From assembly GCA_947034885.2 (NCBI GenBank), contig OX344757.2, forward strand, positions 6,696,001 to 6,760,000: 64,000 nt of DNA. The letters run 5' to 3'. The position numbers and the translations under genes are program-made. The DNA is from Thuidium tamariscinum. Lineage: Eukaryota > Streptophyta > Bryopsida > Hypnales > Thuidiaceae. Below, in pieces: positions 46,210 to 57,490 of this stretch (position 1 is the stretch's first letter; every line of letters begins with the position of its first letter). A model generated the notes under the pieces. It had not been told where the DNA came from. It saw nothing but the letters and a program-made list of their open reading frames with translations, and made no database searches.

Positions 46210-46950
46210 AAGTTTTGATGAGAACATTAGTGAAGTGAAGTGTCAAGGTGTAGAAGATGCTATAGGGAACAAAAAATAGTACATCATCAATGGAATCTAG
46301 CACTTCTAAAGGCAAGAAGTTGCAAGGCAAAGATTATGGCCAAGTCTAAGATATTGTTGATTTGAAAATGATAGATTTGAATATGCTACCAAATTAGAGT
46401 GTGAATGTAAACATCATCAATGGAGTCAAATGTATCTTGAAGCAAGAAAGTGAGGGAGATAGAGAATAGTACATATTGTGAAGTCTATAGTATTGTAAGT
46501 ATGAAAATGATAGATTTGAATGTTGATGTTAGATTAGATTTCAATGTATATGTGATGCATTGAACTTGTAAAGGCTTTATGCTAAATTTGATAAGTTTTT
46601 ATATGTTGTCAAACTAAAGTTTAAATGACAACATCAATAATGGATAGAAATATGTCTCAAAACAAGAAATTGGAGGTTCAAAGAGTAGTAGATATTACTA
46701 AGCCTTCAATGTTGCAAGTGTGAAAATTATAGATTTAAATATTTTGTCAAATTAGATTTCAAAGTGTTCAAGTAGTGCATTGAACTTGTATAGGCTCTAT
46801 ATTAGATGTGTTAGATTTTAATATACTATCAAACTAAAGTTTAAATGAGAGCCTCATGAATGGGGTGAAATACGTTCATAAAAAAGACTAAGAGTTATAC
46901 ATGTGGCCAAATCCTCAATATTACAAATGTAAAAAGTTATAGATTTCAAT
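46040..46950 (+). repeat. Decayed tandem copies of BAH gene exon 2
   Basis: The exon 2 segment from CATCAATGGAATCTAG through the AAGAAGTTG block to AATTTGAAAATAATA recurs at about 46284, 46414, 46620 and 46850. Each recurrence keeps the order: CATCAATGGA-like start, CAAGAAG(T)TG-like lysine block, a CAAGTCTA/AAGTCTATA segment, then GAAAATGATAGATTTGAAT. Later copies share more with each other (TGCATTGAACTTGTA, GGCTTTATG) and have lost the frame. Confidence 0.75.
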
Positions 46951-49900
46951 ATGTACCAAATTAAATCTTAATGTGCGTAAATAGTACATTGAATTTGCAT
47001 AGGCTTTATGATTGAAGATTTTATCAGACAATGATCAAAGAAACAATTTAGTTGACAATAAAAAATAGTTATTTAATTCTATATGTTTATAATTAGTCTA
47101 TTAGATTACAAAGTTAAATGTTATAACAATAGTTAACAAAATACTAAAAAATGAATAAATTGTAATTCTTGTAATTGAATTGAATATATTAAATTTTCTA
47201 TTTGTAATCTAGTAGAAGGTTGTATAATGCAATATTTTTGTAAGGGATAAGAATAATTTTCTAAATTTAGAAAAATATATTTTAAATATTATACATTGAT
47301 TTTAAATTTTATATGTATACTTTGTGAATTTTTTTGAAATTTTGAATTATTTCATTGCTATTAGTATCTATTCAAAAATAAATTAAGAACCTTATTATCA
47401 ATGATAGCATTCATTAAATTCATCTATGACTTTTTTTTATCACTAAATTATATTTTCAATCACCTATAATTGTAAAATTATTAACAATTATTTTCATTCT
47501 AATTTTTCATATCTTTGTCATTCATATGTTTTCAAAATCTTTCAATTTCTTCATGAAATTATATGAACTTCTTAAGACTTTTTTTGAAATGATTTAAAAA
47601 AATTTCATACTATTAAGTGATTTTACATCAAAGTATAATTAAGGGTTTTTATGTCTTTCCAATAATAGTAATGAAGCAATTTGCAACCTTGTCTTAACTC
47701 CTAAAGGATCAAGGTGCATTTTTAGGCAACATACATATTTAGGGCAACTCATTACAAATGTTGATTTAATTATTTTTCTATAAATTTTTCACTCAACAAG
47801 TAGACAAAGAATATCTTTAAGGTCCAATAATTTTTGTAACCTTGACTACATAGTTGAAAAGTTATTGCATGATATGCAACAAAAATTCAAAAATGGTTTT
47901 GTAGCTTTATCTACATATGGAAAGTTTTTGAATCATTTCCATTTTGATTAATGAGATGAAAGCTATAAGGAATTTTAGTTTACAAGTGTTGCGGACGCAA
48001 CTCTCGAATGGAATTGAGATCAGAATTGAAGAGGGACCTTGAACAAGAATGAAAATAAGAGCAGAATGAAGGGAGTTCCTTCAAGAAGAGCTAGAAATAG
48101 AGTCAAAAGTTTTAAAACTAGACTTGGATTGATGAAAGCATGAACAAAGTACAATTGGTATTGATGAGAGTGAGGAACAATGTTCTTCAACCCTCTGTTT
48201 ATACTAATCTTGCATTAGACTAGCTTGCTTTGCCTTCAAGGCGAATCTAAGAACTTGCTTAAGCCTCAAGGCAACTTGGAGTGCACTCCAAGGCGGTCAA
48301 AGGCGGTTATCTTCGTCTAGAAGCTAAATAGGGTGCTGACTTGAGGAACAAGCCATCTAGAGGTGGTTGCCTTGAGCCGCAAGTAAGCTTAGAGCGGTGG
48401 CTTGTACCACTATCTAAAAACTACCTAGTAATTTCCGAGTTCTATTACACAGTTGATCTATCATTGATGTTGTCTTTGTGGTTTGATATCTGGTATGCTT
48501 TGTATGTTACGTCCATGACAACTAGTTATAGAATCTATAGGTCAAAATAAACTTTGAAGTCCTTTAATTAATTCAACTTTCAACAATTTTGGAAAAAAAT
48601 TAGAAACATTGAGTATGAATTTTTTATTACAACTTTACAACCATTGGTTTGCACTTTTTCAACTTCATAAATTTATTCTTAACAATTCAATGTTTTAAAT
48701 CATTATCTACTTTTTCCTACTTAGTATTTTTTCCTATATGTTGTACAATTCCAAATGATTTGAAAATTTTCAAGCATGTAGCCAACTTGATTTGGAGAAA
48801 GAATCCAAATAATTACTTACAGTATGGACATTTTTCTATACAAATGTATATTTGTGAAGTGTAGTTGCTTGGTTTTTTGCAGGGCTAATTGAAAAAAGAT
48901 TTTGGTCAATTCAAACACTAATATCTTGCAATTTACATAGCAAAAATTTGCAAATTTTTCTTCGATACCTTCTCAAACCAATACACAAAAGATCTCATAG
49001 TAGTCCAAGATGACTCTAAACTATTGGAGGAAAGGTAAAGAAGTACTTGAATTGAATGGTGTGGTTGTGAATTCTAAATCTAACGATGATAGGAGTTTAC
49101 CTAGCATGAAAGAAGACCCTCTTCTTGACAAATATCCTTGGAGTCTATTCTTCAACACATTTTTTTCAAAAAAAAGATCCTTTGTACTTCAAGCAATGTA
49201 CTTTGTATGGTTGGCTTAATTCACAAATTATTTTGTTTGTAATTCAAACAACCTAAACACAATACTTCATGGCATAAAGTACTATCATTGTCATTGTATC
49301 TTAAGACCTTCTAGGCTATGCCAAGGTATTAGTGTTCCATTGATGACTTATTGAAAGTTCGTATTTGAGGTGCAAATAGATCATTTCTATAATAAAGGCA
49401 AAGACACTGACTTGTATGATTTGCCCCAAACCAAAGTGTGACAATAATGTGAAGCTTATTGATGTCTTATGAATGAAGATCAATCCCATATGAGATTTTG
49501 TCACAATACTCAATAATAATTAAAGAGAAAACGAAAGATTTTAAGCTTGCATCATGCATTCTAATTCAAAGGTTTTAAAATCTCCACATTTGATTATTTG
49601 AGATATTAGTAAATTATGTAGTCCTTTTATTGTTTAGTACCATCATAAACATAAAGATGGTACTAAAAAAATGAAAAATTATCTTTTGAAGTTCCTTGAC
49701 TATATTTTAATTAAAAATTAACCCTCCAAAGTTGCCACTTCCAATACAAACATTAGACTTTAGAAGAAAAAAACATTTTTGGACACATATAACTATACTT
49801 TAAACCAAAACATCCTAGTGTATCAATAGATAGTAAATTCTTGCCAACATCAATTGTACTTAGCTTTTGCTTTCATTTATAAATACAAATTTAATTTTTG

Positions 49901-52511
49901 GATCTCTTGTTGTAATTTTTGCTCTAAATTCATATTCTAGTCATCATAATTTTTAAAATTTCTCAATAGTCAATCTTGATTTTGTTTTCATTAAAACTTG
50001 TGTTTGTAACAAGCTCATGGTATTTTAATTCATCTTGGAAATAATATGAGAAGTTTTTTTCCTAGAAATTAAAAAAAACACTATAGAAATGAGCACTTAA
50101 CAACTTCTAATTACCAAAGAAATTTTTTACAAGAGAATTAATTAGCATTCAATTAAAAAAAATTTAACAAGAAAGAACATTTTGAAAGACAAAGTTAATT
50201 ATTTCCTAATTTCTAAAGCACTAAAGTAGTTTTAAGAAACAACATAATTCATGTTTTGCCAATAAATATCAAATTTTATTATTATTTTAGTAGTATATAC
50301 ATGCACAAATTGTAGCCAATAATCCAATATTGATTGTATTTAGAAAATAAGTGAAGAATTTATGGGTAAAAATATTATTTATTCAATATTTTTATTACTT
50401 TAAGCCTTCATAATTTTTAGAGACCTAAATTGAATTACATTTTAAAAAATAAAGATGAAAAAAGGTATCAATAAAAATCTATAACCAAGTTTTAAGAGAT
50501 AATAATGTTTAATTTAAAGAAAATTTGAGGGCAAAATTTTGAAAATAGAACTTAATGAAGGTTTCTTTAATCTATTATGGATACACTTGAATAAATCATT
50601 TGAATTTCAAGGGATTCCTGGTTGAAATTAAGAATCATCTTTGCTTTGACTTCTTTATATACTATTTGCTTAGGATTTTTTCAATAAGCTCAAAAGTTCA
50701 AAGGTTACTTTCATATAGCTTCTAATAGTACCCATGAAGGAAACTTCTCAAGAAATTTTCATTTACTTATAAGCCATTTTAATGATCAATGGCTATTAAA
50801 TATTACTTGATTTCTAGTGAAAATGATCAATTTGGCATTTTGCAACAAAAATATCTTCAATGGACTTGATTTGATTTTTGTTAAAAAATGTTATAAAAAG
50901 TCTCGTAAAAAGTCTATAAAATTGATGAAGTGTGAATTTATAAATGAGATTTATGTATATTTAAAAAAAATTCAATCATGTCCACATAATTGAATGTTGT
51001 ATTTCTATAGTCAATAATGTGTTTTTCATCTATTGAAAAGTGGAAGTAAAAAAGAATGGGCCATATTTATTAAAAATTCTCATGACAAGTGTGACCAAAG
51101 TAATTTGGATGTAACTTTAGAAGGATCTACAATTACAAAGTCTACTAGGAAAAACAAGCTGCAAATGTGCAATTCAATAGTGTATCATGAGAAGAGATTT
51201 GGTATTAATTAGGCCAATTTTTGATGACAACCTATACCTGGGAATCAATTTAGTCAATATTTGGCTTAACATATATTTCTTTATTAAAAAATATGAGTGA
51301 GCATTAGGTGTGGAGAGTCACACATTCATCTAAAACAATGAAATGAAGCCATGATGCACATATGGAATCATGAAATGAAGCCACAAAAATTTATGTGTCA
51401 TCTTACCAACATTTGTTTTATTTCAATAGAAATAAATTCTTGAAGTATTTTGAATGCCAATCCTCCTATCTTCAATGGGCTTTAATGGTAGCTTAGAGGG
51501 TAAAAGAGACTTAGTGTGCTTTTATATAAAAATTTATTAAATTAAGTTAGGTATAATTTAATAATTGATTAAGGAATAAGGATATGTGTGAGTATATTTT
51601 ATACCTTTGGATCTAATTAGATGTAAATTTGGTAGACTTATATACGTCAAATTTGCCAAACTTTGTATGGAAGTTTAAGAAAAATTTCAAATCTATATGG
51701 AAGTGTACAAAGCTACAACTTATAAGGGGAGAAGTAAAATTTCTAGCCAACAAAATTGTTGATGAAGCTTGTGAAAAGTAGGGGGGAAACTTTTAGGACA
51801 TTGTTTTGAATATTAGCCTTGAATTTTTGGCTTGCTTTTAGTTTGACCATAAAGCAAAGTTATTTCTAAAATGTAGTTTCTTTCTATTCACATAGAAGAG
51901 AATGCACCATGATATTTGAATTGACAAAGGCAATTTCAATTTTTTTTAAATCAAAAATGAATCTCCAATTTCAATATAATAAGAAAGTTTGCTTGTTAGG
52001 GGCATATGCAATTATACAATATAGTTTTGACTATAAGGTAGATAAGCCTATTACCACCATGAATTGAAATACTATTGAACTACCTTAGGGCCAATTTCAT
52101 AAGGGACACATATTTTTTAGAGGTATGTACTTGTTTTATGAGTCAAACTCCACTTAAATTTTAGTTCTATAATCAAATTCATATTTTTGTGAATTTAAGA
52201 AAAAATCTACTCTAAAATTACAAAATCAAACATTGAGTGGGGGCACAAACATCCTATAAACAATCCATTTAGCTACTCTCTTTTGTATCCATTAGTGTTC
52301 AAGTATTCACTGATGAAAGATTGACACATTACTTGTTTTGATAGTAATTCAAAAGCACTCTGACATTCAATCTCTGACATTCAATATCCTTATAGTGAAT
52401 AGATTGAAAATCACTTTTTTTTTTCTCATTATTGTTTGGATTAAAGTCATCCTAATTTTTGGACATACTTTATTGAGTTGTCCTATCTAAGGGTTGAATT
52501 TGATCTTACTA

Positions 52512-52512
<1 letters not shown>
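46951..52512. other. AT-rich intergenic region
   Basis: No recognisable gene. The one distinct block, 47987-48420, has higher GC and may be a retroelement end (listed separately). Remaining frames are short and low in information. Confidence 0.5.
47987..48420. repeat. GC-richer block, possible LTR fragment
   Basis: It begins TGTTGCGGACGCAACTC, starting with TG as LTRs do, and contains a perfect 18-bp palindrome CTTGGAGTGCACTCCAAG (48275-48292) and several AAGGCGG/CTCAAGGC repeats. No matching second copy, primer-binding site or polyprotein is in the window, so the LTR idea is only a guess. Confidence 0.25.
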
Positions 52513-52569
<57 letters not shown>

Positions 52570-52573
52570 TTTT
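52513..52573 (+). repeat. (TA)24 microsatellite followed by T13
   Basis: 24 uninterrupted TA units (52513-52560) run directly into 13 T. It is the longest simple repeat in the window. Confidence 0.95.
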
Positions 52574-53686
52574 CCTTCTAAAATTATAAATGTGGAAGTA
52601 TATCAAGTGGTTGACCAAGATAAAGTTAATTGACTTTATATTAGAATTGGATTTGTAAAAATGAGGTTACAAAATTAAAGAATACCAAAATTTCAAAAAA
52701 TCACCATATCAAGAAAACCTCATTTAAAACCTACTCAAAAAAATTTACTCAAAAAATGACAATATTTTGCTTGTAATTGAATTTAGAAGGAGTTTAGAAA
52801 TTTCCTTTTAAAATTTACAAAAAATATTGGTGAAAGCATTGGTAAATATAACCATATAGATGGAATCTAAAGTTCAGAGCTTACAACTTTATTTGTATTT
52901 CAATTCCAAAATATTCTACCAAATAGTAGTTTATGATAATTTTTTCTAAACCGCTAATTCTTGAGAAGACTTTGAATACTTAGAAGTTAATGCATTGAAA
53001 TTGTTAGAGAAATTAAAGGATTAGCATCATGGGCTGAATGGAACAAGGGCCAAAAATAGGGTGATGGAATTAGGTAGCAAATAGTAATGAACTGCTCTTC
53101 CCCCCGCTCTTCCTTAGCCCTATTTATACACTTTTCCAAAAAGTAAGTGTATGATGGATGACAAAGAATTCTTGCATGTAAGACAAAAGTGCAATTGTTC
53201 ATCCTTGGAATTTTGTGTAAAAAAGGGAAATTATGAATAATAATTTGGTCTCTTATGAATGCTTTGGAATTTTTTAAAGTACATGATTCACATTCATTTG
53301 TCTCAAAAAGGATGATTTCTAAAAAGACCAGCCACTACAATATAAAGGGTGTTGTAAGTGAGTTTTAAAGTATAAATCCTAGATATAAGATTATAAGTAA
53401 ATAATGTGATTTTCAACCAAACTTAACTATTGTGTGAAGCATGTATTGACATTTCAATTAGTCCATGATTCATTTGGTCATTTCTTTATTGCTTTTCTAT
53501 TATTCAAATAAGACTATTTTCTTTATAAGGATAAGAAAACACATATTATTAGAAACCATCATTATGCTCGAAAGGAGATTGGATAAACTCATTTGATAGA
53601 GATTTTTTGGGGTTGACTTCTTAGGCGATTCTTGAAGACCAAAGGAGCACTCACCTTGTGTTTTCGATTGAATATGGTATGTAATT
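52574..53686. other. AT-rich intergenic stretch
   Basis: No gene or inverted-repeat element recognised. Confidence 0.5.
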
Positions 53687-53945
53687 GAGTTATTTGTAAA
53701 GTCCCTCCAACTTTGGGCATGACTTTTTTTGAAGTTGAGAAGGCAACTATAGTTGAAACGTCAAACTTTTTTGCAAGATACTTATATCACACGACTTCAA
53801 AAGTGGGGACCAAACTTTTTTAGGCACCATTTTGATGGAAAAATAAGTTCCATACCCACTTTTATTTTGACTTTTTTAACTCAACCGACTTTTTCACAAA
53901 ACTCATGGGTTTAAACCCTGGTTTAGGGTACTTTACAAATAACTC
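53687..53945. mobile_element. Short inverted-repeat element, about 259 bp
   Basis: GAGTTATTTGTAAAGT (53687) pairs with ACTTTACAAATAACTC (to 53945), a perfect 16-bp repeat that extends a few bases further in (CCC/GGG). The family differs from the TAAGGTRG group. No certain target duplication. It lies about 450 bp upstream of the next gene. Confidence 0.7.
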
Positions 53946-54392
53946 AAATAACATTCTTAAGTTAATAGGTGAATTGCCATCCATTCACAGGTCTTAGTTT
54001 TGAAGGCACTTTGTCTTTTAAGAGAATGGTTTGTGTCATTTTGGCCCATTCTTAATATGACCTGCCTCCCTTTTTTTTCCATGCCCGGGATGAATCCATA
54101 AACACCAGTTGTCTGAAGCTTTGAAACTGAACTTCGATCGGTAGCTTTTGTATCGTATTTTGGTGTGGGTTTCAGGTCATTCATCTCAGTCTGCGATCAC
54201 ATGTTTGCGAGTATGCTTTCTGGGGTAACGTACTTTGTGATACTGTCTTCAGTGAATTTATATCCACTGAGAGCGTGTGTACATCCTGCATGTAGTTGCA
54301 GGTTTCAAGCACCCAATTGCAGAGGAGAGAGAGAGTCCACATGAACTACGAGTGATTGTTTTGAACATTCAAGGTGGAGCTTCGAAAGAGAA

Positions 54393-55722
54393 ATGGCGCT
54401 TAAGATCGTCCGCCACATGAAGGTTTGTCTTCGTTCCTTTTCTTCTTTCTCCTTTCTAGCTCTATGATGATGTCAAGAAGTTCCTGAAGCAGTCTTGATT
54501 TGACTGAAAATTAATCTTGTTCTGCCCTTGAGAACAAGATTTAGAATGCTTTTGATGGAGATCTTGATTCAATCTTGTTTTTGCTGTGATTATTTAATTA
54601 TGAACTTGTGTTGATGAATGCAGAGCTTGGTTAATCGAGGGCTCTTTGATGGATGTGGTTTCAACCGTGCGGAGCCTCCAGGGCCAACGACAGACGCTGG
54701 AAAGTTGGAATCTCGCAAGGGACCGTGCGTACTTTTTCTGTCGGTGACTTCTATTAAATGTTGTTTTCGTTGTTTGTGCAACAACGTTGAAAACGAACAA
54801 GCGTTAAAAGCTCTTGATCGATGCCTCTCCTTCGACCACATTGTTGAATGACCATATGTAATTTTTTTCTGCTGGCACGTATGCATTGGTTCAGGGTGGA
54901 TTGTATTCATGCGGTCGTCAAGATTACAAGGACCTGCCGTCTGAGACCAAACTGGACAACAGCAAAGGAACTGTGGCGCTCATCACTGTAATTTAACTCT
55001 GACTTCTTTGTTCCTTTGCTCCTCATGCTTCTATGAGCTTCTTCTCGAAGAATTGTAGGCAGGACCGGTGTTCATTGGTGATGCGAGTAGAAGACCATAA
55101 ATTTGGCCTGAGAATACCTTCATAAGCAAAATCCAAAGTCCTTCTCTGTAATCAAATGTTTTTCATTGCGCTCATCCATGTAGAGTCCTTGCACAATTTC
55201 TGATAATCAAGGAATCAACGACTTATGATTGCAGGGGACAAGTGAGTTCTTTTCCAACCTAAAAGACCACTATGAGAGTGGAATGGGAGTTTTTTCTGTG
55301 TTTGGAACAGTAAGTTTGGCTTTCTAAGATTGCATGGTGTTTATCTTGAGTTTTCACATTTAACTTGAAGCATTGAAACCAAAGTACTGGAATGTGATTT
55401 GGGGAAGATCGAGAGATAGTTGTGGAGAGATCGCTTGCTAATTGAAGGTCAACCACCTGCATCAGTAGACGAGTTACCGTTGGTAAGGGCGTCAGTATTA
55501 GAGATGGAGTGAGGTCCGTAATGGTTGTAGCATCCTCTGTACAGGAATTGCTCGTAAAAAATAGGGTTTCTATTTCTTTACTAAAGACTGGATGGTTGAT
55601 TGCAGGTGTTCAGGGAACCAAGCTACGCGTGCTGTAGAGGAAGTGGTACCATTGCCCACAAGGCAGGAGGTACATCCAAGTGGCACTGGGATGAGGATAC
55701 CAGTGAAGCATATTGTATTTAG
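54393..55722 (+). CDS. Small five-exon gene of unknown function (139 residues)
   Basis: Exons 54393-54422, 54624-54728, 54895-54987, 55235-55309 and 55606-55722 all join in phase 0 with GT-AG introns, and the block is GC-richer than the flanks. The protein begins MALKIVRHMK and includes NRGLFDGCGFNRAEPPGP, GLYSCGRQDYKDLPSETKL, FFSNLKDHYESGMGVFSVFG and TSKWHWDEDTSEAYCI at the C-terminus. It has no signal peptide or membrane segment; a basic N-terminus with Arg and His could be a mitochondrial targeting start, but this is weak. Six cysteines occur, and the CCRGSG segment recalls half of a DnaJ-type zinc motif without its partners. I cannot assign a family. The regular exon phases and consistent splice sites argue that it is real. 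Exon 2 has an alternative donor four bases earlier (GTGCGT) that would break the frame. Confidence 0.6.
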
Positions 55723-56614
55723 AGTCACCATTGAGAGGCATTTCTACCCTCCTAGTGTGGGACTTCATTCTCCTTAGAGCTCCATAAGATTCTTCTTTAT
55801 CGAGTCTTGGATATCAGGTCAATCACTATAAGAAACAGGTGTGTTTTTCAACATTGGAAAAAATAGGAAAAACGTTACTTTTGACAGGATTTCGATCAAC
55901 ATTGATGTCACCTAAAATCCGTTATAAAAGACAAGCAAAAATCGTGCCAAAATTTGAGATGACGCATCTAAATTTGGCTTGTTTGTTTTTAACATCAAAT
56001 AAAACAAGGTCTTACAAGCTTTGCAAAAGGTTATATGTGGAGGGGTCTTAAGTGCCACACAATCTCTTTTTGGGATGGGCAGTACCACATGGGACAATTT
56101 TTCATCCAATACCATTTTGACCAAGATTGTAATGTGAACTTGGAAAAAAAGTGACGTGAACCCTAAATTAAGCTGACATGGATCCCCCCCAAATTATGCT
56201 GACGTGGACTCCCAAATTATGTTGACATGGACCCCAATTATGCTAATATAGTATGCTTTGTCAACATATTTTTGAAATTTTGAAAATTGAAATCATATTT
56301 TTTGAGACATAAAATTAGATGTTTTTTGAAACATCAATTGTTACATACCCCACCCATAAGGCAAAATTAACAAAAAAAAAATTAATTTTAATTTTTTTTA
56401 AATAAAATAAATTAAAAAATAAAATAAAATGAACAAAGAAATTTATTGAATTCAACATAAATTGAAGAAAACTTACCATCTACCATTATGAAAAAAATTC
56501 ATGGCAAAATGAAGGAATTACTTCATTTTAAGTTACTGAGATTAAAGGAGAGAGTGTCTGTATTTATATCCTTTCCTAACCCAAGGTGAGACAAAAGATA
56601 TGGGATTCTAAAAT
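55723..56614. other. 3' flank of the unknown gene, repeats
   Basis: No further gene. CACTATAAGAAACAGG at 55824 looks like a CACTA-type end without a partner in the window. A tandem repeat lies at 56161-56247. Confidence 0.5.
56161..56247 (+). repeat. Degenerate tandem repeat with TGAC(G/A)TGG, 3.5 copies of about 25 bp
   Basis: Units read AAATTATGCTGACGTGGACTCCC with variation (AAATTAAGCTGACATGG, AATTATGTTGACATGG, AATTATGCTAATATAG); lengths vary by a few bases. One unit has the bZIP-type core TGACGTGG. Confidence 0.8.
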
Positions 56615-57234
56615 CACTAGTAGAAAATGGTGTTGGAATCAACAGAAAATCAACAGTGCTCTGTTGTTCCAGTCACCCCAGCTGACGACTTGTTGAAGCT
56701 GACGAACATGTGTGAGGTCCACAGCAGATGTGTCAGCGCTCTTGTTGCCCTGGACAGTCTAGAATTTAATGAATTGAAAACTACGCGTTGTGGTGATGTG
56801 GCATACTTTATCCACTTTACATCACACGACATTCACATTAGTCACTTGCTTGCACACAGACCACGCCTGAAATTGGACTTCAGTCAATAAATTTAGTACT
56901 GTTGCTGCTGAACCGAATCCCGATGCCTTGCTTCCGCCGAGCAGGTGTCATTTCCTTGTATAAATTTTTTTTTAAATTGTTTAAGTGGCTCAATTTCTGC
57001 CTTCCTCCTCTGGTAAGTACTAGTCACACGAACGTCCCATGGTAAATCATGCAGAATCACTTCCTTCCCTCGTGCTCACAGTCCAGAACAAGTAATTTTC
57101 AATTCTCTATAGGGAAAATAGATTTACTTCAACGGAAAATTTTCAACGGGGATTATTTACCATTTCAAAATTCTTTTTAAATAAGAAAATCTGCATTCAC
57201 ATTTCCAAGCACTGAACCTCATTCCATGTTGTTC

Positions 57235-57490
57235 ATGGAGCGGTTCTAGAACGGTGCCCTGACTTCAGCACACAGTAATTGTGCATGTTGCTTTTTCATA
57301 GCCTGCACTGTACATTTCAGGTGGGGCAACTTCTAAGATCCCTATGCCCTCTAAACTACATAGTTTCATAAGAATTCCACCAAACTCTAAGAATATTCAA
57401 TGACTTGGGTTTCATGTCTATTCCACTTCTCTTTCAATGTATTCATACTGCATTTTTGTAAACATGTTTCAACTCCCCAAAATTAAGGTG
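57235..57490 (-). mobile_element. Decayed family X/Z MITE inside the CACTA element
   Basis: It contains ATGGAGCGGTTCTAGAACGG, GTGCATGTTGCTTTTTCATA and AATGACTTGGGTTTCATGTC in the same order as the Z copy at 17043-17374, with an end-like ATTAAGGTGCAGCC boundary at the right. The terminal repeats have largely decayed, so the insertion into the CACTA element is old. Confidence 0.6.
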
